Shown piece after piece: positions 1 to 5,811 of a stretch of 7,077 nucleotides of DNA (positions are counted from its first letter, which is position 1; each line of letters begins with the position of its first letter). The stretch comes from Chloroflexota bacterium (GTDB lineage Bacteria; Chloroflexota; Dehalococcoidia; Tepidiformales; Tepidiformaceae), in NCBI GenBank assembly GCA_963169135.1, contig CAUJEQ010000158.1, forward strand, positions 1-7,077. The letters run 5' to 3'. Under the pieces are notes generated by a model. That model had not been told where the DNA came from. It made no database searches and saw nothing but the letters and a program-made list of their open reading frames with translations. Both the position numbers and the translations under genes were made by a program.

Positions 1-1763
1 AGGAGCATGGGAACGGCGACCGCCACAACGATGGCCTGGAGGGGGAGGCCCAGGCGCCAGTAGTCGCCGAAGCGGTACCCGCCGGGGCGAAACACGAGGG
101 TGTTTGACTGGTGGCCGATCGGCGTGAGGAAGGGGCTGGACGCGCCGATCGCGACGGCCATGAGGAGTGGGTCGACGGAGACGCCGAGCTCGTGCGCGAG
201 CCCGATGCCGATGGGCGCCATGAGCACCGCCGCCGCGGCATTGTTGAGGACGTTCGAGAGCAGCATGGTGGCCACCATGAGCACGATCACGGAATACACA
301 TCGGGCAGGTCTCGGGAGATGCTCAGGATGGCATCGGCAACACGGGTGGCGCTCCCGCTCGTTTCGAAGGCTGTGCCTACCGGGAGCATTGCGCCGAGGA
401 GGACGATGATGGGCCAGTCAATCGATTCGTAGGCCCCGCCCGGCCGGATGACGCGGGCGATGACCATGCCGAGGGCGGCAGCACTGAGCGAGACCTGTGC
501 CGCGAGGACGCCGGTCGCGGTAAGCACCAGGGCCGTTCCAAAAATAAGCGCGGCGAGGAGCACGCGCCGGCCGGTGCGTTCGGGCAACTCCGGTTCGCTG
601 CGGAGTGGGGCGCAGGCGAGTTGGCGGAGCACTTCGGCCCAGGATTTCGCGGGCGCCTGGAGGAGCACGATATCGCCGGCCATCAGGCGGATGCCGCTGA
701 GGCGGCTGCCGACCGGCGCACCAGTCCGGGCAACGGCGAGCAGGTTGACACCATAGGAGGTGCGGAGCGCGATGCCGTGTGGGGTGCGTCCAACCAGCGG
801 AGAACGCGGGAGGATGACGGCGTCCATCAGCCCGAGGTGTTCGGAGGGAATGCCGGTGCCTCCGACGGAGCCCGTGAACTCCAGGCCGAATTTTCGGATG
901 ACTTCACCAAGGGTGTCCGGGTCCGCTTCAATACTGAGGACATCTCCTGCCCGGACGACTTCGAAGGCCGATGGCGCGACGAACCGCTGGCCCGCGCGGA
1001 GGATCCCGGCGACGACGGTGTAGGACTCCTCGACACTCTCGATATCGCGGACGAGGGCGCCATCGGCGCGGCTGCCGGACGGGACCGTGACTTCGGAGAG
1101 GTAACGGTCGATCTCGAAGATGTCCCTGTCTGATGCGGTCGAGACGCGCCGGGGTACCAAACGCCACCCGGCAACACCGATGAAAGCAACCCCGGCCGCG
1201 GCCACCATGACGCCGACCGGGGCGAAGTCGAACATGCGGAAGGGGTCGCCGGTCTCTGTTTCGCGGAAGCTGGCGATGATGATGTTCGGTGGAGTGCCGA
1301 TCAGGGTGGTGAGGCCACCGAGGAGCGAGGCAAAAGCAAGGGGCATAAGCAGCACGGGTGGGGGGAAGCCCCCGCGGGTGGCCAGGCGGATGGCGACAGG
1401 CATCATCAGGGCGAGCGCACCGACGTTGTTCATGAAGGCCGAAAGGACGGCGACTACGACCGTGAGGGCGACGACATTGATGACGATCCGGTTGCCCAGC
1501 CGGGCGAGCCGGCTCGCAAGCAGTTCAACCAATCCTGCCTCCTGAAGCGCAGCGCTGATGACCAGCACGGCGGCAACGGTGATGACTGCAGGGTGGCCAA
1601 AGCCCGCGAAGGCCTCGGAAGCGGGCACGATGCCGGTGACCGTGACCGCGAACAACGCAAGCAGGGCAACGACGTCGTAGCGGAACGGACCGCGAATGAA
1701 GAGCACGAGGGCGCCGCCGAGGACGGCGAAGACAACACCCTGGTCGAACGTCAGGTCACCCAC
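1..1763 (-). CDS. SLC13/DASS-family permease with two RCK_C (TrkA-C) domains, 3' end outside window
   Basis: Inner-membrane transporter of the divalent anion/Na+ symporter (SLC13/ArsB-like) superfamily; substrate unknown, with sulfate or dicarboxylates typical for relatives. The 587 codons present show two membrane halves around a soluble insert. The N-terminal half (about residues 8-200) has the first hairpin signature, with NNVGA at 112-116 and GTPPN at 156-160. Two RCK_C-like domains follow at about 212-297 and 306-385; such domains usually bind a regulatory ligand in the cytosol. The C-terminal half (about 398-587) repeats the signature, with SNVLNNAA at 503-510 and TPIGHQSNT at 547-555. 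This is the inverted repeat expected for SLC13. The GTG at 1763 is the only ATG, GTG or TTG start after the in-frame upstream stop, though its Shine-Dalgarno match is poor. Family members are about 590-600 residues, so only a few C-terminal residues are missing. No frameshift is seen. Confidence 0.93.
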   Translation of the reverse strand, partial: MGDLTFDQGVVFAVLGGALVLFIRGPFRYDVVALLALFAVTVTGIVPASEAFAGFGHPAVITVAAVLVISAALQEAGLVELLASRLARLGNRIVINVVALTVVVAVLSAFMNNVGALALMMPVAIRLATRGGFPPPVLLMPLAFASLLGGLTTLIGTPPNIIIASFRETETGDPFRMFDFAPVGVMVAAAGVAFIGVAGWRLVPRRVSTASDRDIFEIDRYLSEVTVPSGSRADGALVRDIESVEESYTVVAGILRAGQRFVAPSAFEVVRAGDVLSIEADPDTLGEVIRKFGLEFTGSVGGTGIPSEHLGLMDAVILPRSPLVGRTPHGIALRTSYGVNLLAVARTGAPVGSRLSGIRLMAGDIVLLQAPAKSWAEVLRQLACAPLRSEPELPERTGRRVLLAALIFGTALVLTATGVLAAQVSLSAAALGMVIARVIRPGGAYESIDWPIIVLLGAMLPVGTAFETSGSATRVADAILSISRDLPDVYSVIVLMVATMLLSNVLNNAAAAVLMAPIGIGLAHELGVSVDPLLMAVAIGASSPFLTPIGHQSNTLVFRPGGYRFGDYWRLGLPLQAIVVAVAVPML

Positions 1764-1778
1764 GATAGCGGGCTCGCG

Positions 1779-1825
1779 ACATGCCGGATTCGACGGTGGG
1801 CAGCCCGGGCGTCACATGCCGGATT
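1779..1825. repeat. 12-bp direct repeat in the permease leader
   Basis: ACATGCCGGATT occurs at 1779-1790 and again at 1814-1825, a 35-bp period, in the 100-bp GC-rich stretch between the permease start and the ATPase-flanking repeat. The distal copy overlaps the candidate -10 box at 1823-1828. It could be a paired regulator site for the permease or a small local duplication. Function is not inferable. Confidence 0.5.
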
Positions 1826-1828
1826 GTA
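1823..1828 (-). promoter_or_regulatory. Candidate -10 box for the permease gene
   Basis: Reading the minus strand, TACAAT (5 of 6 matches to TATAAT) lies 59 nt before the GTG start of the permease and is followed by CCGG. The same pattern, a -10-like hexamer followed by C and then G-rich bases, occurs upstream of the plus-strand genes. I see no convincing -35 at 16-18 bp, so this is a weak call resting on the hexamer and its position. Confidence 0.3.
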
Positions 1829-1862
1829 GCGGGGCGGTCCCGGTGCGGCACCAGAGGGCGAA

Positions 1863-1916
1863 CATGGTTGTAATTTTCCCATTGAATGGGAAAATTTTGA
1901 CCACTCAGTGGGTAAT
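1863..1916. repeat. Left 54-bp direct repeat flanking the ATPase gene (copy D)
   Basis: An AT-rich (20 G+C of 54) segment aligns without gaps to 3161-3214 at 41 of 54 positions, in the same orientation. It begins CATGGTTG and ends GGGTAAT, with its last base being the first base of the ATPase stop codon complement (1916-1918). Homology stops abruptly at both ends, and the 12 or so bases outside do not match those around the other copy. On the minus strand it ends in CAACCATG exactly as the other copy does. Here the ATG opens only a 17-codon frame (1812-1865) rather than the ATPase. It could be an insertion-associated duplication, a relict promoter, or a second binding site for the same protein. 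Confidence 0.8.
1872..1896. promoter_or_regulatory. Perfect 25-bp palindrome in copy D, possible operator or weak terminator
   Basis: Twelve base pairs match on each side of a central G at 1884, with arms AATTTTCCCATT and AATGGGAAAATT. Outside a 3-bp mismatch the symmetry resumes (GGTT with GACC), giving 16 of 19 pairs over 1865-1903. A second, shorter palindrome, CCACT-C-AGTGG at 1901-1911, is centred 22 bp away at 1906. The hairpin lies just past the ATPase stop and could slow transcription. Its stem has only three G-C pairs and there is no clear U-tract in the minus direction, so an operator or recombination site seems at least as likely as a terminator. Confidence 0.6.
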
Positions 1917-3163
1917 CAACGCGTGGAACCCCAGCGCCAGAGGGCATCGATGGGCATCGCCCAGATTCGATCACCGGCAGGCAGTACCTGCTCGCCGGTG
2001 TAGAGGACGATCCCACGGACGAAGCGATCCTTCAGCTTCTCACGGAGGAATTCGAGCCCGCGTGTGTCGCGCTGGTCGAGGCGGGCAGCGGCCTTCACCT
2101 CGATCGCGGCGACGCGCCCGTCACGCTGTTCGAGCACGATGTCGACTTCGGTGCCCGTATGGGTGCGGAAGAACCAGGGCGTTGGCTGGCTGTCGCTCCA
2201 GGCCGCCTGGCGGCGGACCTCGCCAAGGGCGAACGCCTCCAGGAGGGGGCCGGCGACTTCCGGGAAGCGGGCGGCGCGTTCCTCCGTAGCGTCGGTCAGG
2301 TAGGCGACGAGGCCGGTATCGGTGAGGAACAGCTTGGGGCTACGGGTGAGCCGCGTGTTGAGGTTCGACGACCAGGGCCGGAGGGGTTCGAGCAGGTAGA
2401 GCGCCTCGAGGATGCCCAGGTACCGGGTAAGCGTGGTGTTGGGCAGGCGCAGTTCGCGGGAGATGTCGAGGACGTTGGCGAGGCCGGCGGTGCGGGCGGC
2501 GAGCAGGCGCAGCAGGCCGGGGATCGCAGCGGTGTGGTCGATCGAAGCGACATCGCGGAGGTCCCGCTGGATGAGCGTGGTGAGGTAGGAGCCAAACCAG
2601 CGGGCGCGGCGTGCCGGGCCTGCCCGGCCGAGGACTTCCGGGTAGCCACCGGTGATGGCGCGGCGAATGTAGTCGTCACGGTGGAGAGGCGAGGGGGCGA
2701 GGCCGGGGGCTTCGCTTGCGAAGAGCGCATCGACGAAGCCTTCGCGGACACCTTCGAGCTCGCCCTGGGAGAGGGTGGCGAGCGGTATGACCTCGACCCG
2801 GCCGGCAAGGGACTCGGAGATGCGGGGCAGGGCGAGGAAGTTGGCAGACCCGGTGAGGAGAAAGCGGCCGGGGCGGGGATCGGCGTCGACGTTCCGCTTG
2901 ATGGCGTGGAAGAGTTCGGGCAGGCGCTGGGCTTCATCGATGATGAGGCGCTGGTCGCGGGCCTGGGCGACGAAGGCCATGGGGTCGGCGCGGGCCTGGT
3001 CGAAGACGGCGGCGTCATCGAGGGTGAGGTAGCGTCCGCCGAGGGTGGTGGCGATAGCCTGGGCGAGGGTGGACTTGCCGCACTGGCGCGGCCCGGCGAG
3101 GAAGACGACGCGCGTGTCCTCGAGGGCGGCGCGCACGGAACTCTCGGCGTTTCTCCTCCACAT
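1916..3163 (-). CDS. AAA+ ATPase with DUF4143 C-terminal domain (COG1373-type)
   Basis: Cytosolic P-loop ATPase of the widespread but poorly understood AAA+/DUF4143 family, 415 residues and full length. The N-terminal ATPase domain has a Walker A, GPRQCGKST, at 24-32, a Walker B, LIIDE, at 73-77 with D76 and E77, a sensor-1-like LLTGS at 102-106 and the family motif SLAGRV at 118-123. The DUF4143 part (about 170-360) starts with TGGYPEV at 171-177. It ends with TEVDIVLE (338-345) and IEVKA (354-358), so D341, E355 and K357 resemble a PD-(D/E)XK nuclease core. The middle (about 215-260) looks like a helix-turn-helix region. The ATG at 3163 gives the full family N-terminus and lies directly after a promoter. 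The gene is a lone minus-strand unit between unrelated metabolic genes, bracketed by 54-bp AT-rich repeats, suggesting acquisition as a cassette. Roles proposed for relatives (mobile or defence-associated) are unproven; none can be assigned here. Confidence 0.93.
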   Translation of the reverse strand: MWRRNAESSVRAALEDTRVVFLAGPRQCGKSTLAQAIATTLGGRYLTLDDAAVFDQARADPMAFVAQARDQRLIIDEAQRLPELFHAIKRNVDADPRPGRFLLTGSANFLALPRISESLAGRVEVIPLATLSQGELEGVREGFVDALFASEAPGLAPSPLHRDDYIRRAITGGYPEVLGRAGPARRARWFGSYLTTLIQRDLRDVASIDHTAAIPGLLRLLAARTAGLANVLDISRELRLPNTTLTRYLGILEALYLLEPLRPWSSNLNTRLTRSPKLFLTDTGLVAYLTDATEERAARFPEVAGPLLEAFALGEVRRQAAWSDSQPTPWFFRTHTGTEVDIVLEQRDGRVAAIEVKAAARLDQRDTRGLEFLREKLKDRFVRGIVLYTGEQVLPAGDRIWAMPIDALWRWGSTR

Positions 3164-3200
3164 GGTTGAAATCTTACCACTGAGTGGTCAAATTTCAACC
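3164..3200. promoter_or_regulatory. Nested 37-bp palindrome in the ATPase promoter, candidate operator
   Basis: Centred on G3182, the outer arms GGTTGAAAT (3164-3172) and ATTTCAACC (3192-3200) and the inner ACCACT-G-AGTGGT (3176-3188) share one axis, with 16 of 18 base pairs matching. The inner core lies largely in the spacer between the predicted -35 and -10 of the ATPase gene, a classic place for a repressor dimer to bind. The binding protein is unknown; the helix-turn-helix-like middle of the ATPase itself is one candidate. Confidence 0.6.
3171..3198 (-). promoter_or_regulatory. Predicted promoter of the ATPase gene, leaderless
   Basis: On the minus strand, -35 TTGAAA (3198-3193, 5 of 6 to TTGACA) is separated by 16 bp from -10 TAAGAT (3176-3171, 4 of 6 to TATAAT). 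Only 7 nt separate the -10 from the ATG, and there is no Shine-Dalgarno sequence, so transcription would begin at or next to the start codon. The equivalent bases of the left repeat read TCAAAA and GAAAAT, so that copy is a poorer promoter. Confidence 0.5.
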
Positions 3201-3351
3201 ACTAAACGGGTAAATGTCTCCAAGCGGCGACGCGGGTCGCCCACCTGGTCACCTTGCTCGCCTCGCCGCTCCCGGTCGCCATCACGGGCGACTCGACCGC
3301 TGCCGGCGGCGGTGTGAGGTGGATCATCCGCTACTCGCGACACGCAAACCC

Positions 3352-3380
3352 GTGACGGTGGACGGGGCACCGGCGACAAT
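3352..3380 (+). promoter_or_regulatory. Predicted promoter of the first SDR gene, leaderless
   Basis: GTGACG (3352-3357, 4 of 6 to TTGACA) lies 17 bp before GACAAT (3375-3380, 4 of 6 to TATAAT). The -10 ends 6 nt before the ATG at 3387 and no Shine-Dalgarno sequence is present, again suggesting a leaderless message. The stretch from 3215 to here is GC-rich, with two short GGCGAC/GTCGCC stem-loops but no recognisable gene. Confidence 0.4.
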
Positions 3381-3386
3381 CGGCGC

Positions 3387-4136
3387 ATGAACCCGTTCTC
3401 ACTCGAGGGGAAGACTGCCATCGTGACCGGCGGGTCGCGCGGTATCGGCTACGGCATCGCGCGCGGGCTCATCGATGCAGGCGCACGCGTGATCATCACG
3501 GCCCGGGGCGAAGGGCCGCTGAACGAGGCAGCCGCGTCGCTGGGGGCGAACTGTATCGCCCGCACCTGCGACAACGCCGACCCTGCCGCCATCGCGGCGA
3601 TGGTCGAAAGTGCCTGGCAGCTCGGCCCTATCGACATCCTCGTGAACAACGCCGGTATCAGCCCCTACTACAAGCGGGTCGAGCACGTGACGGTCGAAGA
3701 GTGGGACTCGGTGGTCGACGTGAACCTGCGCGGGACGTATTTCGCCAGCGTCGAGTTCGCGAAGCGCGCCTTCGACGCCGGGAGGGCGGCCAGCATCATC
3801 AACGTGAGCAGCGTCTCGGGTGTCGTCCCGCTGGAGCGGCTGGGGGTGTACGCGGCAACCAAGGCAGGGGTCCAGCAGCTCACGAAGGTGATGGCGCTCG
3901 AATGGGCGGACCGGAACGTGCGCGTGAACGCGATTGCACCGGGCTGGGTGGAGACCGACTTCACGGGCGAACTGTTCGCGAGCCGCCACGGCGAAAGCCT
4001 CCGCGCCGACGTCCCGATGGGGCGACTGGCCACGCCGGGGGACATCGCCGGGGCGGCGGTCTGGCTGGCGAGCGACGCGGCGAGCTACGTGACCGGCAGC
4101 ATCGTGGTCATCGACGGCGGGCGGCAGCTTCGGTGA
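3387..4136 (+). CDS. SDR-family oxidoreductase (FabG-like), first of two
   Basis: Classical short-chain dehydrogenase/reductase of 249 residues, the usual family length, probably a cytosolic tetramer acting on a hydroxy/keto group. The Rossmann nucleotide motif TGGSRGIG is at 14-21 and NNAG at 87-90. The catalytic tetrad is complete: N113, S142, Y155 and K159 (YAATK at 155-159). IAPGWVET at 183-190 and VIDGG at 241-245 are typical of the fold. R18 and R40 after the second strand hint at NADP(H) preference. The ATG at 3387 gives the standard N-terminus ahead of the first strand. Its stop overlaps the start of the phosphatase gene by 4 bp (GTGA), so the two are almost certainly co-translated. 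Substrate is unknown. It could be 3-oxoacyl reduction or polyol/sugar oxidation; the latter would suit a phosphatase partner. Confidence 0.93.
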   Translation: MNPFSLEGKTAIVTGGSRGIGYGIARGLIDAGARVIITARGEGPLNEAAASLGANCIARTCDNADPAAIAAMVESAWQLGPIDILVNNAGISPYYKRVEHVTVEEWDSVVDVNLRGTYFASVEFAKRAFDAGRAASIINVSSVSGVVPLERLGVYAATKAGVQQLTKVMALEWADRNVRVNAIAPGWVETDFTGELFASRHGESLRADVPMGRLATPGDIAGAAVWLASDAASYVTGSIVVIDGGRQLR

Positions 4137-4939
4137 GCGCCACGCCGCCTCCGGAGGAGCTGCTCGCGCTCGCGACCGATATCGCAGCCCAGGCGGCCCA
4201 GCTCATCGCGCGGTTTGCGGCCGCCGGGTTCGGCGTCGACACGAAGTCGACGCGGACGGACATGGTGACCGATGCAGACCAGGGATCGCAGTCGCTGATC
4301 GAACGGCTCATCCGCGAGGCCCGTCCGAACGACGGGTGGCTCGGGGAGGAGGGGGCGGCGCGGCCTGGCAGCTCGGGTGTGCGCTGGGTGTTCGACCCGC
4401 TCGACGGGACGACGAACTTCGTCTACCGGATCCCGGCATACGCCGTGTCGATCGCGATCGAGGTCGATGGGCAGGTGGTGGCCGGGGTGGTCCACGACGT
4501 CGCCCACAGCCAGACCTTCACGGCGGCGCTGGGCAAAGGCGCGCGCCTGAACGGCGCGTCGATCGCGATCAGCGGGAACACGGACCTGGGGACGGCGCTG
4601 CTGGCGACGGGGTTCGGCTACGACTCTGGGCGCCGGGCCGAGCAGGCGGCGATGCTCACGCGGGTGCTTCCCAACATCCGCGACATCCGCCGAGGCGGAT
4701 CGGCGGCGCTGGACCTCTGCCACGTGGCTTCGGGGCAGCTGGACGGCTACTTCGAGTACCGGCTGAACCCGTGGGATATCGCCGCGGGCGGCCTCATCGC
4801 GCGGGAAGCGGGCGCGGCGACCGGCGGGTTCGGCGGCCACACGTTCGCGGACGGGTACGTGATCGCCTGCGCTCCGGGACTGCTGGCCGAGGTCACTGCG
4901 CTGGTGGAGCGCGCCTATGCCGAGGCGCGGGGCCTGTAG
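4133..4939 (+). CDS. Inositol monophosphatase-family phosphatase
   Basis: Mg2+-dependent, Li+-sensitive-type sugar/inositol phosphate phosphatase of 268 residues, cytosolic, normally a dimer. Metal-site signatures are all present: VTDAD at 45-49, GEE at 71-73 (E72), FDPLDGTTNF at 87-96 (D88, D91) and NPWDIAAG at 212-219 (D215), matching the acidic residues of human IMPA1. The GTG at 4133 is chosen because it places the first helix at the normal distance, overlaps the preceding stop as GTGA, and the next in-frame ATG (residue 44) would remove the first metal-binding region. Members act on myo-inositol-1-phosphate, histidinol phosphate, fructose-1,6-bisphosphate or 3'-phosphoadenosine phosphate, and sequence alone does not decide. 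Coupling to an SDR suggests dephosphorylation and oxidation or reduction of the same metabolite, as an inference. Confidence 0.92.
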   Translation: MSATPPPEELLALATDIAAQAAQLIARFAAAGFGVDTKSTRTDMVTDADQGSQSLIERLIREARPNDGWLGEEGAARPGSSGVRWVFDPLDGTTNFVYRIPAYAVSIAIEVDGQVVAGVVHDVAHSQTFTAALGKGARLNGASIAISGNTDLGTALLATGFGYDSGRRAEQAAMLTRVLPNIRDIRRGGSAALDLCHVASGQLDGYFEYRLNPWDIAAGGLIAREAGAATGGFGGHTFADGYVIACAPGLLAEVTALVERAYAEARGL

Positions 4940-4965
4940 ACTCGGGCCCATACCCCTATTTGGAG
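4937..4965 (+). promoter_or_regulatory. Candidate -10 box and Shine-Dalgarno site for the second SDR gene
   Basis: TAGACT (4937-4942) overlaps the TAG stop of the phosphatase gene and is followed by CGGG; it lies 30 nt before the ATG at 4973. GGAG at 4962-4965, 7 nt before the ATG, is a clear Shine-Dalgarno core. No good -35 is visible, so read-through from the upstream genes remains possible. Confidence 0.4.
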
Positions 4966-4972
4966 AACCTTC

Positions 4973-5722
4973 ATGGAGCTTGCGAACACAGCTGCCTTTG
5001 TCACCGGCGGCTCGGGCGACATCGGCGCGGCCATCTGCAAGTCGCTCGCCGCGGCAGGCTGCAACGTCATCGTCGGTTACACCGGCAACCGCGAGAGCGC
5101 CGAAACGACGGCCGCGGCGGTAGAGGCGGCGGGGCGGCGCGCGGCCATGGTCCAGCTCGACCAGAGCGACCCTGCCCAGTGCGAGGCGGCGATCGCGGAG
5201 GCTGCGGCGGCCTTCGGCCGGCTCGACATCCTGGTGAACAACGCTGCCTGGAACATCGGCATCCCGTTCCCGCAGCTGGACGACCTGACGATCGAGATCT
5301 GGGACCGTATCTACGACACGAACGTGCGGGGACCGTTCGCGCTCTCGCGGGCGGCGGGCAAGGAGATGCGGAAGCAGGGCGGCGGGCGGATCGTGAACAT
5401 CGCCTCGGTGGCAGGGCTTTCGCCGGGCGGCAGCTCGATCGCGTATGCGACGAGCAAAGCGGCGCTCATCCACCTGACGCGCTGCCTGGCCGTCGCCCTG
5501 GCGCCGGAGATCACGGTGAACTGCGTCGCGCCGGGACTCGTGGAGAACACGCGGATGGCACTCCGGCTGCCTCCGGCGGTCGCCGAAGGCGCCCGCCAGC
5601 GGGCGATTCTGAAGCGCGCGAGCAGCGCCGAGGATATCGCGGAGCAGACCGCGATGTTCTGCCGGGCGGACTCGATCACCGGGCAGACGCTCATCGTCGA
5701 CGGCGGCATCTTCTTCCACTGA
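4973..5722 (+). CDS. SDR-family oxidoreductase (FabG-like), second of two
   Basis: Classical SDR, also 249 residues but clearly divergent from its neighbour. The nucleotide motif TGGSGDIG is at 11-18. The post-strand motif reads NNAAW at 89-93 instead of the usual NNAG, a minor departure. The tetrad N117, S145, Y158 and K162 (YATSK at 158-162) is complete, so it should be active. APGLVENT at 186-193 and IVDGG at 241-245 are as expected. The ATG has a GGAG site 7 nt upstream, which supports this start. It follows the phosphatase gene by 33 bp and precedes an acyl-CoA dehydrogenase by 95 bp on the same strand. That order fits a 3-hydroxyacyl or alcohol dehydrogenase step beside an acyl-CoA oxidation step. 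Substrate and cofactor cannot be settled from sequence. Confidence 0.93.
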   Translation: MELANTAAFVTGGSGDIGAAICKSLAAAGCNVIVGYTGNRESAETTAAAVEAAGRRAAMVQLDQSDPAQCEAAIAEAAAAFGRLDILVNNAAWNIGIPFPQLDDLTIEIWDRIYDTNVRGPFALSRAAGKEMRKQGGGRIVNIASVAGLSPGGSSIAYATSKAALIHLTRCLAVALAPEITVNCVAPGLVENTRMALRLPPAVAEGARQRAILKRASSAEDIAEQTAMFCRADSITGQTLIVDGGIFFH

Positions 5723-5767
5723 GGCGCGGCAGCGTCATCGATGAAGCCCCCAAGCGGGAGCGGCGTG

Positions 5768-5811
5768 TACACTCGCGGGGCATCCTCCGCCCCCATGGGG
5801 CGCCCACGGAG
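5768..5811 (+). promoter_or_regulatory. Candidate -10 box and Shine-Dalgarno site for the acyl-CoA dehydrogenase gene
   Basis: TACACT (5768-5773) followed by CGCG lies 44 nt before the ATG. GGAG at 5808-5811, 6 nt before the ATG, supports the start. The leader between them contains the 10-bp palindrome CCCCATGGGG (5791-5800), whose own ATG is out of frame with the gene. No clear -35 is seen. Confidence 0.4.

Larger units (their letters stand above)
3161..3214. repeat. Right 54-bp direct repeat flanking the ATPase gene (copy U)
   Basis: An AT-rich (21 G+C of 54) segment matches 1863-1916 at 41 of 54 positions with no gaps. It starts with CAT, the complement of the ATPase start codon, so repeat homology begins exactly at the initiation codon and extends upstream of the gene. 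The sequence inside the coding region shares nothing with the corresponding flank of the other copy. Two palindromic units, centred at 3182 and 3204, are again 22 bp apart, at the same offsets as in the left copy. Confidence 0.8.

Noticed and set aside
111..1133. 340-codon plus-strand open frame opposite the permease
   Set aside because: Composition (Asp, Glu, Gly, Arg, His) and lack of any domain show an antisense shadow; the minus strand encodes a clear SLC13 protein with all motifs.
1812..1865. 17-codon minus-strand frame from the left repeat as a real gene
   Set aside because: Too short and without a ribosome site or motif; kept only as part of the finding on the left repeat.
2159..3169. 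336-codon plus-strand open frame opposite the ATPase
   Set aside because: Low-complexity Gly/Glu/Val-rich product without motifs; the minus strand carries intact Walker and DUF4143 motifs.
1863..3214. The ATPase unit as a classical insertion sequence or a CRISPR/toxin-antitoxin locus
   Set aside because: No transposase, no inverted terminal repeats at the ends, only two repeat copies with one gene between them and no toxin or antitoxin motif; the direct, palindrome-containing repeats do not fit those classes.
3214..3390. 58-codon plus-strand frame starting in the right repeat, its TGA overlapping the first SDR start as ATGA
   Set aside because: The ATGA overlap is attractive for coupling, but the product is Arg/His/Pro-rich with no recognisable feature, has no Shine-Dalgarno sequence, and a promoter-like pair lies inside it. 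Chance is the simpler explanation.
4085..5719. 544-codon minus-strand open frame opposite the phosphatase and second SDR
   Set aside because: Arg/Ala/Asp-rich with no domain; both plus-strand genes have complete active sites, so this is a GC-bias shadow.
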